From: Nocardioides panacisoli
Lineage (GTDB): Bacteria; Actinomycetota; Actinomycetes; Propionibacteriales; Nocardioidaceae
DNA: 64,000 nucleotides
NCBI RefSeq assembly: GCF_019448235.1
Contig: NZ_CP080409.1
Coordinates: forward strand, 2,852,001 to 2,916,000
Direction of reading: 5' to 3'
Below are positions 11,408-19,909 of the stretch, in pieces. A program made the position numbers and the translations under genes. The notes beneath the pieces were generated by a model. The model was not told where the DNA came from, did not search any database, and saw only the letters and a program-made list of their open reading frames with translations. Position 1 is the stretch's first letter. Each line of letters begins with the position of its first letter.

Positions 11408-11944
11408 GTGACCACCGTGCAGTCCGAGACCACCCACCGCGAGAAGCACGTCGCCCACCCGGCCTTCAAGGCCGACGAGCAGTTCGCTGCGCACCTGCAG
11501 CAGCTCCTGGTCGACCTGACCGACCTCGCACTGCAGGGCAAGCAGGCGCACTGGAACGTCGTCGGCCCCAACTTCCGCGACATGCACCTGCAGCTGGACG
11601 AGATCGTCGATGCCGCCCGCGAGTTCGGTGACGACATCGCCGAGCGCATGCGCGCGACGTACGTCGTCCCGGACGGCTCCGCGGCCCGCGTGGCCAAGGA
11701 CACGACCCTGCCGCCGTTCCCGACCGGTGAGGTCGCGGTGAGCGAGGTCGTCGACCGGATCAGCGCTTCGCTCTACGCCGTGGTCGGCACCGCGCGTCGC
11801 ATCCACGACGAGGTCGACGCCGCCGACCCGACGACGGCGGACATGCTCCACGAGATCACCGAGCGCCTGGAGCAGCTCGCCTGGTTCGTCGACGCCGAGA
11901 ACCGGACGGCGGGCCACAGCGTGCCCGCTTCGATCATCGCCTGA
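11408..11944 (+). CDS. dps: Dps-family DNA-protecting ferritin-like protein
   Basis: A 178-residue Dps. The intersubunit ferroxidase ligands are visible at Dps spacing: His48 (QAHWNVVGPNF), His60, Asp75 and Glu79. Dps assembles as a 12-mer that oxidises Fe(II) with H2O2, stores the iron and shields DNA in stationary phase or oxidative stress. GTG at 11408 follows a strong GAAGGAG. The N-terminal tail (His10, Lys13, His14, His17) is polar and could contact DNA. The leader contains an iron-box-like site and a long-spaced dyad, consistent with iron or peroxide control. It stands alone on the plus strand. Confidence 0.93.
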   Translation: MTTVQSETTHREKHVAHPAFKADEQFAAHLQQLLVDLTDLALQGKQAHWNVVGPNFRDMHLQLDEIVDAAREFGDDIAERMRATYVVPDGSAARVAKDTTLPPFPTGEVAVSEVVDRISASLYAVVGTARRIHDEVDAADPTTADMLHEITERLEQLAWFVDAENRTAGHSVPASIIA

Positions 11945-12020
11945 TCGATCCCACGCAGCGCGGCCCGGGCGGGAGCACCCGCTCGGGCCGTCGTGCGTCC
12001 GGAGGTCATAGGATCCGCCC

Positions 12021-12479
12021 GTGCCTGCCGACGGAGTCGACCCCGAGGTCGTGACCATCCACACCGACGGCGCCTGCTCGGGCAACCCCGGGCCGGGCGG
12101 CTGGGGCGCGATCCTGCGCTACGGCGACCACGAGCGGGAGCTGCACGGCGGTGAGGCCGCGACGACCAACAACCGCATGGAGCTGATGGCCGCCATCCGC
12201 GGGTTGGAGTCCCTGACGCGCCCCTCACGGGTGGCGCTCTACACCGACAGCACCTACGTGCGCAGCGGCATCCTGTCGTGGTTGGCCAACTGGAAGGCCA
12301 ACGGCTGGCGTACCGCGGCGAAGAAGCCGGTCAAGAACGTCGACCTGTGGCAGCGCCTGGACGAGGCGCGGCGTACCCACGAGGTCGAGTGGCACTGGGT
12401 CAAGGGCCACGCCGGCGATCCGGGCAACGAGCGGGCCGACGAGCTCGCCCGGCTCGGCGCCGAGGAGGCCCGCGGCTGA
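12021..12479 (+). CDS. rnhA: Ribonuclease HI
   Basis: A 152-residue RNase HI of standard length. The catalytic carboxylates are all present: Asp16 ([16 protein letters not shown]), Glu54 (NNRMELMA), Asp76 (LYTDSTYV) and Asp140 (GNERADELA), with the flap residue His130 in [12 protein letters not shown]. It degrades the RNA strand of RNA:DNA hybrids, removing Okazaki primers and R-loops in the cytoplasm. It is a stand-alone gene; the start ATG/GTG at 12021 puts the first catalytic strand at the usual distance. Confidence 0.95.
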   Translation: MPADGVDPEVVTIHTDGACSGNPGPGGWGAILRYGDHERELHGGEAATTNNRMELMAAIRGLESLTRPSRVALYTDSTYVRSGILSWLANWKANGWRTAAKKPVKNVDLWQRLDEARRTHEVEWHWVKGHAGDPGNERADELARLGAEEARG

Positions 12480-12505
12480 GGCCGTGGAAAAAGGTCCTCG
12501 GGTGC

Positions 12506-12511
12506 TGTCGA
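12506..12511 (+). promoter_or_regulatory. Candidate ECF42 promoter -35 element
   Basis: TGTCGA lies 74 nt upstream of the YCII start. TGTCGA is the -35 sequence I recall for ECF42 sigma factors, whose main targets are the adjacent YCII/DGPF genes. The downstream -10 is not clear to me (CGTTCG at about 12525 is a candidate). Confidence 0.35.
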
Positions 12512-12584
12512 ATGGCGGCGGACCCGTTCGTGGTCAGGGTGAGAGGCGGTCATCGGGACCGCCGGAGTACCTGAGGAGAAGGAC

Positions 12585-12947
12585 ATGACCGAGTACCTGT
12601 TGGCCGTGCACGGCCCGGAGGAGAGCTTCCACGGCATCGGTGGCTACGCCTCGGAGCAGGAGATGGAGCAGGCGTTCGCCGACACCGACGCCTTCAACAA
12701 CGAGCTGAAGGCCGAGGGCAGCTGGGTCTTCGCCGGCGGACTCCAGGCGCCCTCGACCGCGAGCGTCATGGACGGCACCGGCGAGGAGCCCGTGGTCACC
12801 GACGGCCCCTACCTGGAGACCAAGGAGTTCATCGGGGGCTTCTGGGTCGTCGACGTCCCGGACCTCGACGCCGCCCTCGCCCTCGCGGCACGGGGCTCGA
12901 AGGCATGCCGGGGCAAGGTCGAGGTCCGGCCCTTCCAGGGCGGGTGA
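12585..12947 (+). CDS. YCII-related (DGPF) domain protein
   Basis: A 120-residue single-domain protein of the YCII/DGPF family: MTEYLLAVHG start, central ATG-like VVTDGPYLETKEFIGGFWVVD block and the closing GKVEVRPFQGG. YCII folds are dimeric alpha/beta barrels; most have no proven reaction. Genes of this type sit next to ECF42 sigma factors across actinobacteria and are their main known targets. The sigma gene starts inside the stop codon (GTGA, 12944-12947), so translation is coupled. A clear AAGGACATG-type leader (GAGAAGGAC) precedes the ATG. Confidence 0.88.
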   Translation: MTEYLLAVHGPEESFHGIGGYASEQEMEQAFADTDAFNNELKAEGSWVFAGGLQAPSTASVMDGTGEEPVVTDGPYLETKEFIGGFWVVDVPDLDAALALAARGSKACRGKVEVRPFQGG

Positions 12948-14266
12948 GCGAGGAGCGCCCGGGGGTCTCGACAGGCTCGACCACCGGGGACGGCCCGACC
13001 ACCGGGGACGGCTCGACCGCCGGGGGCGGCACGAGGACCGGACCGGTGGTTGAGCCTGTCGAAACCACCGACGCGATCGAGCGGGTCTTCCGGGAGGAGC
13101 ACGGCCGCATCATCGCTGCGCTGGTCCGCCGCTTCGGCGACATCGACATCGCCGAGGAGGCGGCCGGCGAGGCGCTGGTCGCGGCCCTGGAGAGGTGGCC
13201 GGTCGAGGGCGTCCCGCCCAACCCCGGCGGCTGGCTCACCACGACCGCGGGCCGTCGAGCGATCGACCGGCTCCGGCGTGAGCAACGGCGCGACGACAAG
13301 CACCGGGCGGCACGGATGATCACCGACGACGAGCCCCACGAGCGCATCGGCGCCGTCGAGGACGACCGGCTGCGGCTGCTGTTCACCTGCTGCCACCCCG
13401 CGCTCGCCCCGGAGGCACGCATCGCGCTCACGCTGCGGCTGCTCGGCGGCCTCACCGTGCCCGAGATCGCCGCGGCGTTCCTGGTCCAGGAGACCACCAT
13501 GGCCGCGCGCATCACGCGGGCGAAGAAGAAGATCGCCGCCGCCCGGATCCCCTACCGCGTGCCGGAGGCCGCCGACCTCCCCGGTCGCCTGGACGGCGTG
13601 CTCACCGTGCTCTTCCTGGTCTTCAACGAGGGCTATCTCGCCTCCGGCGACGGCGCCCCGCTGCGCGAGGAGCTCACCGGGGAGGCCATCCGGCTGACCC
13701 GCGTCCTGCGCTCCCTGCTGCCCGGCGAACCCGAGGTGGCCGGGCTGCTGGCCCTGATGCTGCTCACCGATGCCCGTCGGGCCGCGCGGGTGCGGGGCGG
13801 GGAGCTCGTGCCGCTCCCCGAGCAGGACCGCGGCGGCTGGGACCGCACCCTGATCAAGGAGGGTCACGCCCTGGTGCGGGAGTGCCTCGCGATCGACCGG
13901 CCGGGCCGCTACCAGCTGCTGGCCGCGATCAACGCCGTGCACACCGATGCGCCGACCGCGCGCGACACCGACTGGAGCCAGGTCGTCGCGCTCTACGACC
14001 AGCTCGCGGCGATCGACCCCTCGCCCGTGGTGGCCCTCAACCGCGCTGTCGCGATCGCCGAGCTCGACGGTCCGGAGGTCGCGCTCGCCGTCGTCGACCG
14101 TCTCGACCTGGCCACCTACCACGCCTGGCACGTCACGCGGGCCGACCTGCTGCGACGGCTGGGCCGCAGCGCCGACGCGCGGGCGGCGTACGACGCGGCG
14201 CTGGCGACGTGCGACAACACCGCCGAGCGCGCGTACCTCTCCCGCAAGCGGGGCGAGCTGGTCTGA
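12944..14266 (+). CDS. ECF42-type RNA polymerase sigma factor with C-terminal TPR-like extension
   Basis: A 440-residue sigma factor. Region 2 begins at about residue 38 (DAIERVFREEHGRIIAALVRR) and includes GGWLTTTAGRRAIDRLRRE; region 4 has LRLLGGLTVPEIAAAFLVQ and ARITRAKKKI. The roughly 200-residue C-terminal extension (DUF6596/TPR type, VLFLVFNEGYLAS, ALNRAVAIAEL) is the mark of the ECF42 group, which lacks an anti-sigma factor and depends on this tail. The first 36 or so residues (GSTTGDGPTTGDGST, PVVEPVETT) are translated from a dispersed repeat and do not belong to the family. GTG at 12944 overlaps the YCII stop. Confidence 0.9.
   Translation: MSEERPGVSTGSTTGDGPTTGDGSTAGGGTRTGPVVEPVETTDAIERVFREEHGRIIAALVRRFGDIDIAEEAAGEALVAALERWPVEGVPPNPGGWLTTTAGRRAIDRLRREQRRDDKHRAARMITDDEPHERIGAVEDDRLRLLFTCCHPALAPEARIALTLRLLGGLTVPEIAAAFLVQETTMAARITRAKKKIAAARIPYRVPEAADLPGRLDGVLTVLFLVFNEGYLASGDGAPLREELTGEAIRLTRVLRSLLPGEPEVAGLLALMLLTDARRAARVRGGELVPLPEQDRGGWDRTLIKEGHALVRECLAIDRPGRYQLLAAINAVHTDAPTARDTDWSQVVALYDQLAAIDPSPVVALNRAVAIAELDGPEVALAVVDRLDLATYHAWHVTRADLLRRLGRSADARAAYDAALATCDNTAERAYLSRKRGELV
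12964..13066. repeat. Inverted pair of dispersed GGTCGAGCCTGTCGAGACC-type repeats inside the sigma gene
   Basis: A minus-oriented copy (GGTCTCGACAGGCTCGACCA, 12964-12987) and a plus-oriented copy (CCGGTGGTTGAGCCTGTCGA, 13043-13066) face each other across 55 nt of degenerate GACGGCTCGACC-like sequence. The same element occurs at 31232-31352. The pair lies in frame within the first 41 codons of the sigma gene and could fold as one large hairpin. Confidence 0.8.
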
Positions 14267-14286
14267 ACCCTCCGCCCCGTTCGTTG

Positions 14287-14326
14287 GGTGAACACGAGGT
14301 GAACGTGGCACCATCGCCGGGTGAAC
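14287..14326 (+). promoter_or_regulatory. PHO-box-like direct repeats at the start of the next gene
   Basis: GGTGAAC occurs at 14287-14293, 14298-14304 and 14320-14326, at 11 and 22 nt spacing. Read on the other strand these are GTTCACC units at the 11-nt period that PhoP (Streptomyces) and RegX3 (mycobacteria) recognise. The last unit overlaps the GTG start at 14321. A similar array precedes the small gene at 19022-19165. Confidence 0.45.
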
Positions 14327-14911
14327 CAGTCGACCGCGGTGACGCTGTGGCGGCTGCTGGTCGCCGCCTGCGCCTTCACCGGGGTCGCCCTCGCGGCGCA
14401 GCAGTACGCCGTGTGGTGGACCGCGCTCAGCCAGCTGGCGAGCCTCGCGGTGGGCATCGCCTACCTCGGCCTCGCCGTCGCCGAGCCGCGCTCGCCGTGG
14501 CTGCGGGGAGCCCTGGCGAGCACCATGCTGCTGGTCGCGCTCGCGTTCATCCCGATGAACAACGACAACCTGTGGGACCCGTTCTCGGTCTTCGAGCACA
14601 TGCTCACGCCGGCACTCGTCGTGCTCGACTTCGTGCTGGTCGGCGCCAACCAGGCACGGGTGCGGTGGTGGCACCCGGTGACGTGGCTGGTGCCCTCCGC
14701 GGCCTACCTCGCCTGGTACGTCCTGGGCGGGCTGGACACCTACCACCTGCTCGACGTCGACCGGCCCGCCGCGCTCGCCGCGAACGCGACGGTGCTCGCC
14801 GCGCTGCTGCTGGCCGTCGGCCTGGTGCTCTACGACGTGGGGCGCCGTCGGCGCCCCGTCCCGGTCCCGGCCGACCTCGAGCCAGCACGGGAGCCGGTGC
14901 TCACGGGCTGA
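14321..14911 (+). CDS. Six-helix integral membrane protein, Pr6Pr-like
   Basis: A 196-residue membrane protein with about six hydrophobic helices. It resembles the Pr6Pr family of actinobacterial membrane proteins of unknown function (pattern NDNLWDPFSVFEHMLTPALVVLDF followed by WWHPVTWLVPSAAYLAWY). The C terminus (about 170-196) is a cytoplasmic Arg/Pro-rich tail. Nothing indicates a substrate. GTG at 14321 overlaps the last of three GGTGAAC units, so phosphate-dependent control is possible. Its 3' end overlaps the convergent lipoprotein gene by 11 nt. Confidence 0.75.
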   Translation: MNQSTAVTLWRLLVAACAFTGVALAAQQYAVWWTALSQLASLAVGIAYLGLAVAEPRSPWLRGALASTMLLVALAFIPMNNDNLWDPFSVFEHMLTPALVVLDFVLVGANQARVRWWHPVTWLVPSAAYLAWYVLGGLDTYHLLDVDRPAALAANATVLAALLLAVGLVLYDVGRRRRPVPVPADLEPAREPVLTG

Positions 14912-15443
14912 CCGTGCTGACCTGGTAGGTCACCAGGCTGCCGCCCGAGCTGCTGTCGGGAAGGGCGCCGAGCACGACCTGCAGCCCGTTGCCCTCCAGC
15001 AGTGCGGTGTTGTACGTGCCCGACTGGGTCGTCTGCGCCGCCTCGTAGCCGGCGGACTCCAGGGCCGCCAACGCGCCTGCGAAGGCGTCGCCGGCCTCGG
15101 TCGGCACCTGGAAGTTCGCCGACCAGTTGGTGGTCTCGCCCTCCGTGACCCGGGCGCTGGCGATCAGCTCCCCGTCGACGAGCGGCACCAGGTCGGACGG
15201 GAAGTCGTCGGGCAGGTCGGTCGCGCCGACCTCGAACGACCCGTCCTCGCCCTCGATCCTGAAGCCGTCCTCGCCGTCGATGTCGATGTCGACGTCGCCG
15301 CTGGCGCCCTGTTCGACGGCCTCCTCGACGGCGCGTTCGGCGCCCTCCTGGGCCAACTGGTCCAGGCCGCAGCCACTGACCGCGAGGCCGAGCACGGCGG
15401 CGACGAGGGCGAGACGGGCGGGACGAAGCATGCTGCGATCCAT
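14901..15443 (-). CDS. Secreted lipoprotein of unknown function
   Basis: 180 residues. A signal peptide ends in lipobox AVSGC (Cys about 25), predicting a diacylglyceryl-anchored lipoprotein. The first 60 mature residues are strongly acidic and repetitive (DVDIDIDGEDGF, EGEDGSFEVG); the rest (about 75-180) forms a probable beta-rich domain (GELIASARVTEGETTNWSANF, GLQVVLG). I do not recognise a family. ATG at 15443; an ATG at 15431 is an alternative. It converges on the Pr6Pr-like gene and is otherwise monocistronic. Confidence 0.75.
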   Translation of the reverse strand: MDRSMLRPARLALVAAVLGLAVSGCGLDQLAQEGAERAVEEAVEQGASGDVDIDIDGEDGFRIEGEDGSFEVGATDLPDDFPSDLVPLVDGELIASARVTEGETTNWSANFQVPTEAGDAFAGALAALESAGYEAAQTTQSGTYNTALLEGNGLQVVLGALPDSSSGGSLVTYQVSTVSP

Positions 15444-15563
15444 GGGATCTCCCTGCGCTGGCGACGGGTCCCCTCCCGTCGATGTGTCCCTAGGTTAGGC
15501 CCGCCGGCGGCCGGGCGCACCCGGTCTCGTCGGGCGGCCGTCGCGGCGGCGTACGCTCGGCCG

Positions 15564-17516
<1,953 letters not shown>

Positions 17517-17558
17517 CGCCGTCGTCCCCCTTGCCGATGCCGATCCGTCGGCGTACTC

Positions 17559-17574
17559 TCGCGATATATCGCGA
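17559..17574. promoter_or_regulatory. Perfect palindrome, probable PadR operator
   Basis: TCGCGATATATCGCGA is a perfect 16-nt palindrome, strikingly AT-rich at its centre for this genome, 30 nt upstream of the PadR start. Palindromes with this TATCGCGATA-type core precede many actinobacterial padR genes and are autoregulatory sites. It also overlaps the probable -10 region. Confidence 0.75.
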
Positions 17575-17604
17575 AAGGGTCGCGACATGACGAGGGGAGT
17601 GGCG

Positions 17605-18273
17605 ATGCGCTGGGACGACGACGGATGTGAGGGGCGGCGCCGACAGCACCGCGGCGGCCCGCCCTGGGCGATGTGGGGGGAGTGGGACCGCGGGGGTCAC
17701 CGGCACGCCGGCCCCGGTGGGCCACCGCCGTGGGTGGCCGAGCTGCTGGGCCTGGGGCGACCGGGCGGCAACCGCGGCGCGGGTCGCCGGCGACGAGGCG
17801 ACGTACGCATGGCGATCCTCGACGTGCTGCGCAGTGCGGACGCGCCCCCCAACGGCTACCAGGTGATCCAGGCGATCACCGCCCGCAGCCAGGGTGCCTG
17901 GAAGCCGAGCCCCGGGTCGGTCTACCCGACCATCCAGCAGCTCGAGGACGAGGGGCTGGTGGAGACCGAGGAGGCCAACGGCCGACGCGCGCACCACCTC
18001 AGCCGCGCCGGGCGGGACTACTGCGAGGACCACGGGGAGGAGCTCGGCAACGTGTGGGCACCGTTCGAGGACGCCGCCAACCCGTGGACCGGCGAGGAGC
18101 GCCAGTCCGACATCAAGGCCGAGATCCCGCAGGTGATGAGTGCGATCTGGCAGATCGCGAGCGGGGGGTCGCCCGCACAGCGCGACGCCGCGCTCGACGT
18201 GTTGGTCGATGCGCGGCGTCGGCTCTACGGGATCCTCGCCGACGGGCGGGAGCAGGTCCCCGAGGAGGAGTAG
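17605..18273 (+). CDS. PadR-family transcriptional regulator
   Basis: 222 residues. The N-terminal tail (about 1-65) is rich in Gly, Pro, His and Trp (GGPPWAMWGEWDRGGHRHAG), then comes the PadR winged helix (about 66-145) with MAILDVLRSADAPPNGYQVI and the recognition segment KPSPGSVYPTIQQLEDEGLVE. A C-terminal dimerisation helix region follows (about 160-215). The His-rich head could bind a metal. I chose ATG at 17605, which has AGGGGAG 5 nt upstream; an ATG at 17587 with AAAGGG is also possible. It is probably autoregulated through the palindrome at 17559. No other obvious target gene is adjacent. Confidence 0.88.
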   Translation: MRWDDDGCEGRRRQHRGGPPWAMWGEWDRGGHRHAGPGGPPPWVAELLGLGRPGGNRGAGRRRRGDVRMAILDVLRSADAPPNGYQVIQAITARSQGAWKPSPGSVYPTIQQLEDEGLVETEEANGRRAHHLSRAGRDYCEDHGEELGNVWAPFEDAANPWTGEERQSDIKAEIPQVMSAIWQIASGGSPAQRDAALDVLVDARRRLYGILADGREQVPEEE

Positions 18274-18295
18274 TCCCTGTCCGTCGGCGGCGGGA

Positions 18296-18853
18296 TCAGG
18301 CGTTGCGGATCGCGGAGATGTCGAACTCGAGCTTGATCTTCTCCGAGACCAGGACGCCGCCGGTCTCCAGCGCGGCGTTCCAGGTGAGGTCCCAGTCCTT
18401 GCGGTTGACGGTGACCTCGCCCTCGAAGCCCACGCGCACGTTGCCGAACGGGTCCTGGGCCGAGCCGGTCTCCTCGAAGGTGATCGTCAGTGGCTTGGTG
18501 ACGTCCTTGATGGTGAAGTTGCCGGTGACGGTCCAGTCGTTGCCGTCGCGCGCGACGTCGGTGGAGACGAACGTCAGCTCCGGGTAGGTCTCGGCGTCGA
18601 AGAAGTCGCCGGAGGCCAGGTGGCCGTCACGGTCGGCGGAGCCGGTGTCGATGCTGGCGGCCTTGATGGTCAGCGCCACCGAGGAGGCCGCGGGGTTCTC
18701 GGTGTCGATGGTGGCCGTGCCCTCCCAGTCGGCGAACTGGCCACGGACCTTGGTCACCATGGCGTGCCGCGCCTGGAAGCCCAGGCGGCTGTGGGACGGG
18801 TCGAGCGTGTAGGTGCCGGCAATGTCGGTCAGGGCGGTGCTGGTCTCGGTCAT
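18296..18853 (-). CDS. YceI-family protein (lipocalin-like polyisoprenoid-binding fold)
   Basis: A 185-residue YceI-domain protein: IAGTYTLDPSHSRLGFQARHAMVTKVRGQF opens the barrel (the SHS and RH pattern is conserved), SIDTGSADRDGHLASGDFFDAETYPELTF follows, and GNFTIKDVTKPLTI closes the mid-barrel. The family folds as an extended lipocalin that binds isoprenoid chains such as ubiquinone or menaquinone precursors. There is no signal peptide, unlike the periplasmic E. coli protein, so this one is cytoplasmic. ATG at 18853 follows AAGGTGA. Monocistronic. Confidence 0.92.
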   Translation of the reverse strand: MTETSTALTDIAGTYTLDPSHSRLGFQARHAMVTKVRGQFADWEGTATIDTENPAASSVALTIKAASIDTGSADRDGHLASGDFFDAETYPELTFVSTDVARDGNDWTVTGNFTIKDVTKPLTITFEETGSAQDPFGNVRVGFEGEVTVNRKDWDLTWNAALETGGVLVSEKIKLEFDISAIRNA

Positions 18854-18974
18854 GGGGTGTCACCTTCCAGTGCTGGTTGACTTGGCAACTATTGAAAGTG
18901 TGACAACCCCGTTCAATGTTCCCGCCCGCCGACGTGATCCGGGTCACAAGTGGCGTGTCGGTGCCAATGACGAC

Positions 18975-19001
18975 GGACCGCGCCCCGAGGGGACGCGGTC
19001 C
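18975..19001 (-). terminator. GC hairpin after the small gene
   Basis: GGACCGCG (18975-18982) pairs with CGCGGTCC (18994-19001) around a CCCC/GGGG inner stem. It lies 20 nt past the stop of the 47-residue gene on the minus strand. There is no U-run, which is usual for terminators in GC-rich actinobacteria. Confidence 0.55.
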
Positions 19002-19021
19002 GTGGTGAGTGGCGCGCCTGG

Positions 19022-19165
19022 TCAGGCTGCGTTGTGCGTGATGGCCACCTGCTCGGCGGTCGTCCACCGAGCCTCCATGTGTGTGCGGCCACGGTGATCG
19101 GTCACCGGCACCCAGCGCAGCTGCAAGCGGCCCGGACGCCGCTCGGTCATCGTTGCGTTCTCCAT
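19022..19165 (-). CDS. Small conserved-looking basic protein of unknown function
   Basis: A 47-residue protein (MENATMTERRPGRLQLRW start, middle VPVTDHRGRTHMEARWT, end AEQVAITHNAA). It is too short for a catalytic domain; the WVPVTDHRGRTHMEARW section looks like a small beta-hairpin unit seen in short actinobacterial proteins. I do not recognise a function. The ATG at 19165 has GGAAGGTG just upstream, a good ribosome-binding site, and the gene is followed by a GC hairpin, which supports expression. Three GGTG/GGTGAAC units at 11-nt period cover its leader. Confidence 0.6.
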   Translation of the reverse strand: MENATMTERRPGRLQLRWVPVTDHRGRTHMEARWTTAEQVAITHNAA

Positions 19166-19166
19166 G

Positions 19167-19195
19167 AGACACCTTCCGTTCACCTTCTGTTCACC
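19167..19195 (-). promoter_or_regulatory. PHO-box-like direct repeats upstream of the small gene
   Basis: Read on the minus strand: GGTGAACAGAA, GGTGAACGGAA, GGTGTCT, an exact 11-nt period. On the plus strand these are GTTCACC units (19178-19184, 19189-19195). The orientation relative to the gene, and the overlap with the ribosome-binding region, match the array at 14287-14326. Confidence 0.45.
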
Positions 19196-19267
19196 AAAGG
19201 TATCACAGGCGTACACCGGGCCGCAGACGTCGCGCTCGGGGGAGGCTGCGTGGTCGTCGTGGACGCG

Positions 19268-19831
19268 TCAGCGCGCGGAGGGCCCGGCCAGGGCGGCGAG
19301 CAGTGCCGCGGCGTCCCGCGGGTGGCCGAGCCGCACCACCGGCGGAGCCGCCGGGTCGGCGAGCAGTGACCGGACCTGGTCCCGCTTCTGCGACCAGGTC
19401 CGGAAGTGCCAGGCGATGATGGAGTCCCGGGAGAGCGTCTGCCGCAGGGTCTCGACGTTGCCGTTGCACACCGGTTCGCGGGTGAGGACGCGTCGCGCCG
19501 TACGCCGCAGCAGCCGGCCGAGCGACACCCGCCGGGGATAGTCCAGCGCCACGACGACATCGGCCCGCGCGATCGCGTCCGGGCGGTGGGCGCCGTACGC
19601 CGTGTCGAGCACCCATGCGGGCTCGGCCAGTCGGTCCGCCACCACCCGTGCGGCGACCTCCGGGTTGGTCGGCCGCCAGTCCGGCTGCCACATCAGGTCG
19701 TCCATCAGTGTCACCGGCAGGTCGAGCAGCTCTCCGAGGTGCAGCGCGAGGGTGGACTTGCCGCTGCCGGTGCAGCCGATGCCGAGGATCCGGCGCGCGC
19801 GACGCAGGTCATCGACGGTTCCCGAGGTCAC
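19268..19831 (-). CDS. P-loop kinase-like protein (FlaR/adenylate-kinase-related)
   Basis: 187 residues with a P-loop GCTGSGKST (19-27), a short LID-like basic segment (RRVSLGRLLRRTARRVL, about 105-121) and the family pattern MDDLMWQPDWRPT and WSQKRDQVRSLL. It matches the family annotated as DNA topology modulation protein FlaR or AAA family ATPase, relatives of adenylate kinase with unproven substrates. Cytoplasmic. ATG/GTG at 19831; it is divergent from the DEAD-box helicase with 78 nt between starts. The historic FlaR name should not be taken as evidence for topology control. Confidence 0.8.
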   Translation of the reverse strand: MTSGTVDDLRRARRILGIGCTGSGKSTLALHLGELLDLPVTLMDDLMWQPDWRPTNPEVAARVVADRLAEPAWVLDTAYGAHRPDAIARADVVVALDYPRRVSLGRLLRRTARRVLTREPVCNGNVETLRQTLSRDSIIAWHFRTWSQKRDQVRSLLADPAAPPVVRLGHPRDAAALLAALAGPSAR

Positions 19832-19909
19832 CTCGCGACCCTAGGGGGTGGCCGGCGTCATGCGGGCGACGATGGCGCCGTTGCCTGCCGCGGATCGTAG
19901 GCTTGCCCG

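Noticed and set aside
18975..19001. An operator for the small gene or YceI
   Set aside because: It lies downstream of the small gene and far from the YceI start, so a terminator is the simpler reading.
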